From JANMDR01 sp031376425 (GTDB taxonomy: Bacteria; Pseudomonadota; Gammaproteobacteria; Burkholderiales; Usitatibacteraceae), in assembly GCA_031376425.1 (NCBI GenBank), contig JANMDR010000126.1:1-22566 (forward strand): a DNA stretch of 22,566 nucleotides, given 5' to 3'. Position numbers and translations under genes: made by a program. The number at the start of each line of letters is the position of its first letter. Position 1 is the first letter of the stretch. Of this stretch, positions 21,617 to 22,566 are shown in pieces. The notes beneath the pieces were generated by a model, which saw only the letters and a list, made by a program, of their open reading frames with translations, did no database searches and had not been told where the DNA came from.

Positions 21617-22566
21617 ATGCACTTCGTTCAAGCCAACGGGCAAATGTTAGGGCTGAAATTCAGTGCTTTCAGCATGCCTTTCTTAATGAAAATTGAGGCG
21701 AAGGCGTCGGCGCAAAGCGATGAGCTCACGGCAAAGCAATCTGCGCATACCGTGGATGTCATATCGGCGCTGCCCGAACCACGGCGCGTAGTCGCCATTG
21801 CCGCGGTACTGGCTGCCATGGTGCTGGTGGTACTTGACGCCGCAATTGCAAACATCGCGCTGCCGACGATTGCATTATCGTTGCAGGTGACACCAGCCAT
21901 GTCGGTATGGGTAATCACCGCCTATCAAACTGGGCTGCTAATGGCGCTTCTACCCTGCGCTGCGCTCGGAGAAAGTATAGGTTATCGCATCGTATTCGCA
22001 AGTGGCGTGGTTCTGTTTATTGTCGCGTCCGTGTTATGCGCATTATCGCCTTCACTACCTTGGCTAGTAGCGGCGCGCTTGCTCCAAGGTCTCGGGGGGG
22101 CTGCCGTAATGGCTCTCGGTGTTGCTCTGCTACGTGCTGTGGTTCCACATCAGCAGCTTGGCACTGCTATCGGTTGGAACGCCCTTGCCGTTGCGTTATC
22201 GTCCGCCGCCGGTCCTGCACTCGGTGCTGCAATACTGTCAGTCACAACATGGCCTTGGCTTTTCGCGCTCAACCTACCTTTAGGAGTGTTAGTTCTATTC
22301 GCCACCCGTGCGCTGCCAAGCAACGGGGGAACAGGGCTTCGACTAGATTTATTTAGTGTGGCGTTGAACGTAAGTGCTTTTGCAATGTTGGTCATTGGCA
22401 CAGAACTGCTTACATCAAGGCCGATACCAGCTACAGTTTTACTCGCCACGACCGCCCTTGCCTTCGTTACATTAGTGCGGAGGGAAATACCAAAGAACGT
22501 GCCGCTAATCCCTTTAGACCTGCTCCGTATCGACTCATTCCGCTTATCGGTGATCGCCTCGGCTTG
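21617..22566 (+). CDS. MFS transporter, DHA2 (EmrB/QacA)-type, runs off the right edge
   Basis: 316 residues visible, open at the edge. ATG 21617 has GGGGG about 10 bases upstream; ATGs at 21674 and 21686 are alternatives, and the first 55 residues before the first span (ASAQSDELTAKQSAHTVDVI) are hydrophilic. Spans begin at RRVVAIAAVLAAMVLVVLDA, followed by the DHA2 signature IANIALPTIALSLQ, then SVWVITAYQTGLLMALLPCA and the motif-A loop GESIGYRIVF, then RLLQGLGGAAVMALGVAL. These are drug:H+ antiporters of the 14-span type. Co-transcribed with the cupin and divergent from LysR, consistent with substrate-induced efflux. At least five later spans lie outside the window. Confidence 0.88.
   Translation, partial: MHFVQANGQMLGLKFSAFSMPFLMKIEAKASAQSDELTAKQSAHTVDVISALPEPRRVVAIAAVLAAMVLVVLDAAIANIALPTIALSLQVTPAMSVWVITAYQTGLLMALLPCAALGESIGYRIVFASGVVLFIVASVLCALSPSLPWLVAARLLQGLGGAAVMALGVALLRAVVPHQQLGTAIGWNALAVALSSAAGPALGAAILSVTTWPWLFALNLPLGVLVLFATRALPSNGGTGLRLDLFSVALNVSAFAMLVIGTELLTSRPIPATVLLATTALAFVTLVRREIPKNVPLIPLDLLRIDSFRLSVIASA

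Noticed and set aside
21907..22356. 149-residue Arg/Cys-rich plus-strand ORF
   Set aside because: Out-of-frame shadow of the MFS transporter, with a composition typical of a wrong reading frame.
1..22566. CRISPR arrays, tRNA or rRNA genes
   Set aside because: No regularly spaced repeats, cloverleaf motifs or rRNA signatures were found by eye on either strand.

Overview
The window looks like a chromosomal accessory region of a Gram-negative proteobacterium, most likely beta- or gammaproteobacterial. The evidence is Sec signal peptides, a periplasmic di-haem cytochrome c, a CzcI-like protein with a HupE/UreJ-type permease, and mixed moderate base composition. No rRNA, tRNA or CRISPR array was seen, so the organism cannot be named from this sequence alone.

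Layout. (1) 1-1194: an open frame of unknown function entering from the left edge. (2) 1195-1880: gene debris, including the frameshifted C-terminus of a HlyC/CorC family protein on the minus strand. (3) 1892-5452: five co-directional genes that look like a metal-handling cassette: a His-rich CzcI-like periplasmic protein, a HupE/UreJ-2 permease, a single-span membrane-anchored periplasmic protein, a DMT/EamA transporter with about 25 histidines in its C-terminal tail, and a small exported protein. (4) 5453-6322: a 128-bp MITE-like element with 6-bp flanking repeats, a 13-bp inverted repeat, and a toxin-antitoxin pair whose HigB/RelE-like toxin has a stop codon in its frame while the XRE antitoxin is intact. 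(5) 6372-9574: an unrecognised propeller-like protein and a RoxA-like/CCP-like di-haem cytochrome c. (6) 9758-12295: a minus-strand operon (exported protein, thioredoxin-fold protein, DUF2024 protein) divergent from an AraC-type regulator. (7) 12299-13655: a TetR regulator divergent from a gamma-carbonic-anhydrase-like protein, with a near-perfect 51-bp palindrome carrying both putative promoters. (8) 13888-14519: an intact Phd/VapC toxin-antitoxin pair. (9) 14708-16081: an exported alpha/beta hydrolase, followed by a degraded DUF6713-like gene. (10) 16576-18163: a TetR regulator divergent from a sterol-desaturase-family hydroxylase, with two operator-like palindromes around the promoter. (11) 18366-19820: an exported class-A-beta-lactamase-like serine hydrolase with an all-beta N-terminal region, closed by a strong terminator. 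(12) 19991-22566: a LysR regulator divergent from a cupin and an MFS exporter that runs off the right edge.

The recurring theme is small self-contained modules, each a local regulator divergent from its target (AraC, two TetR, LysR), interspersed with toxin-antitoxin loci and decaying genes. This is typical of a region that gains and loses genes often. The two most interesting parts are the His-rich metal cassette and the long palindrome between the TetR gene and the gamma-carbonic-anhydrase-like gene. All functional statements rest on motif recognition by eye; no database search was run.
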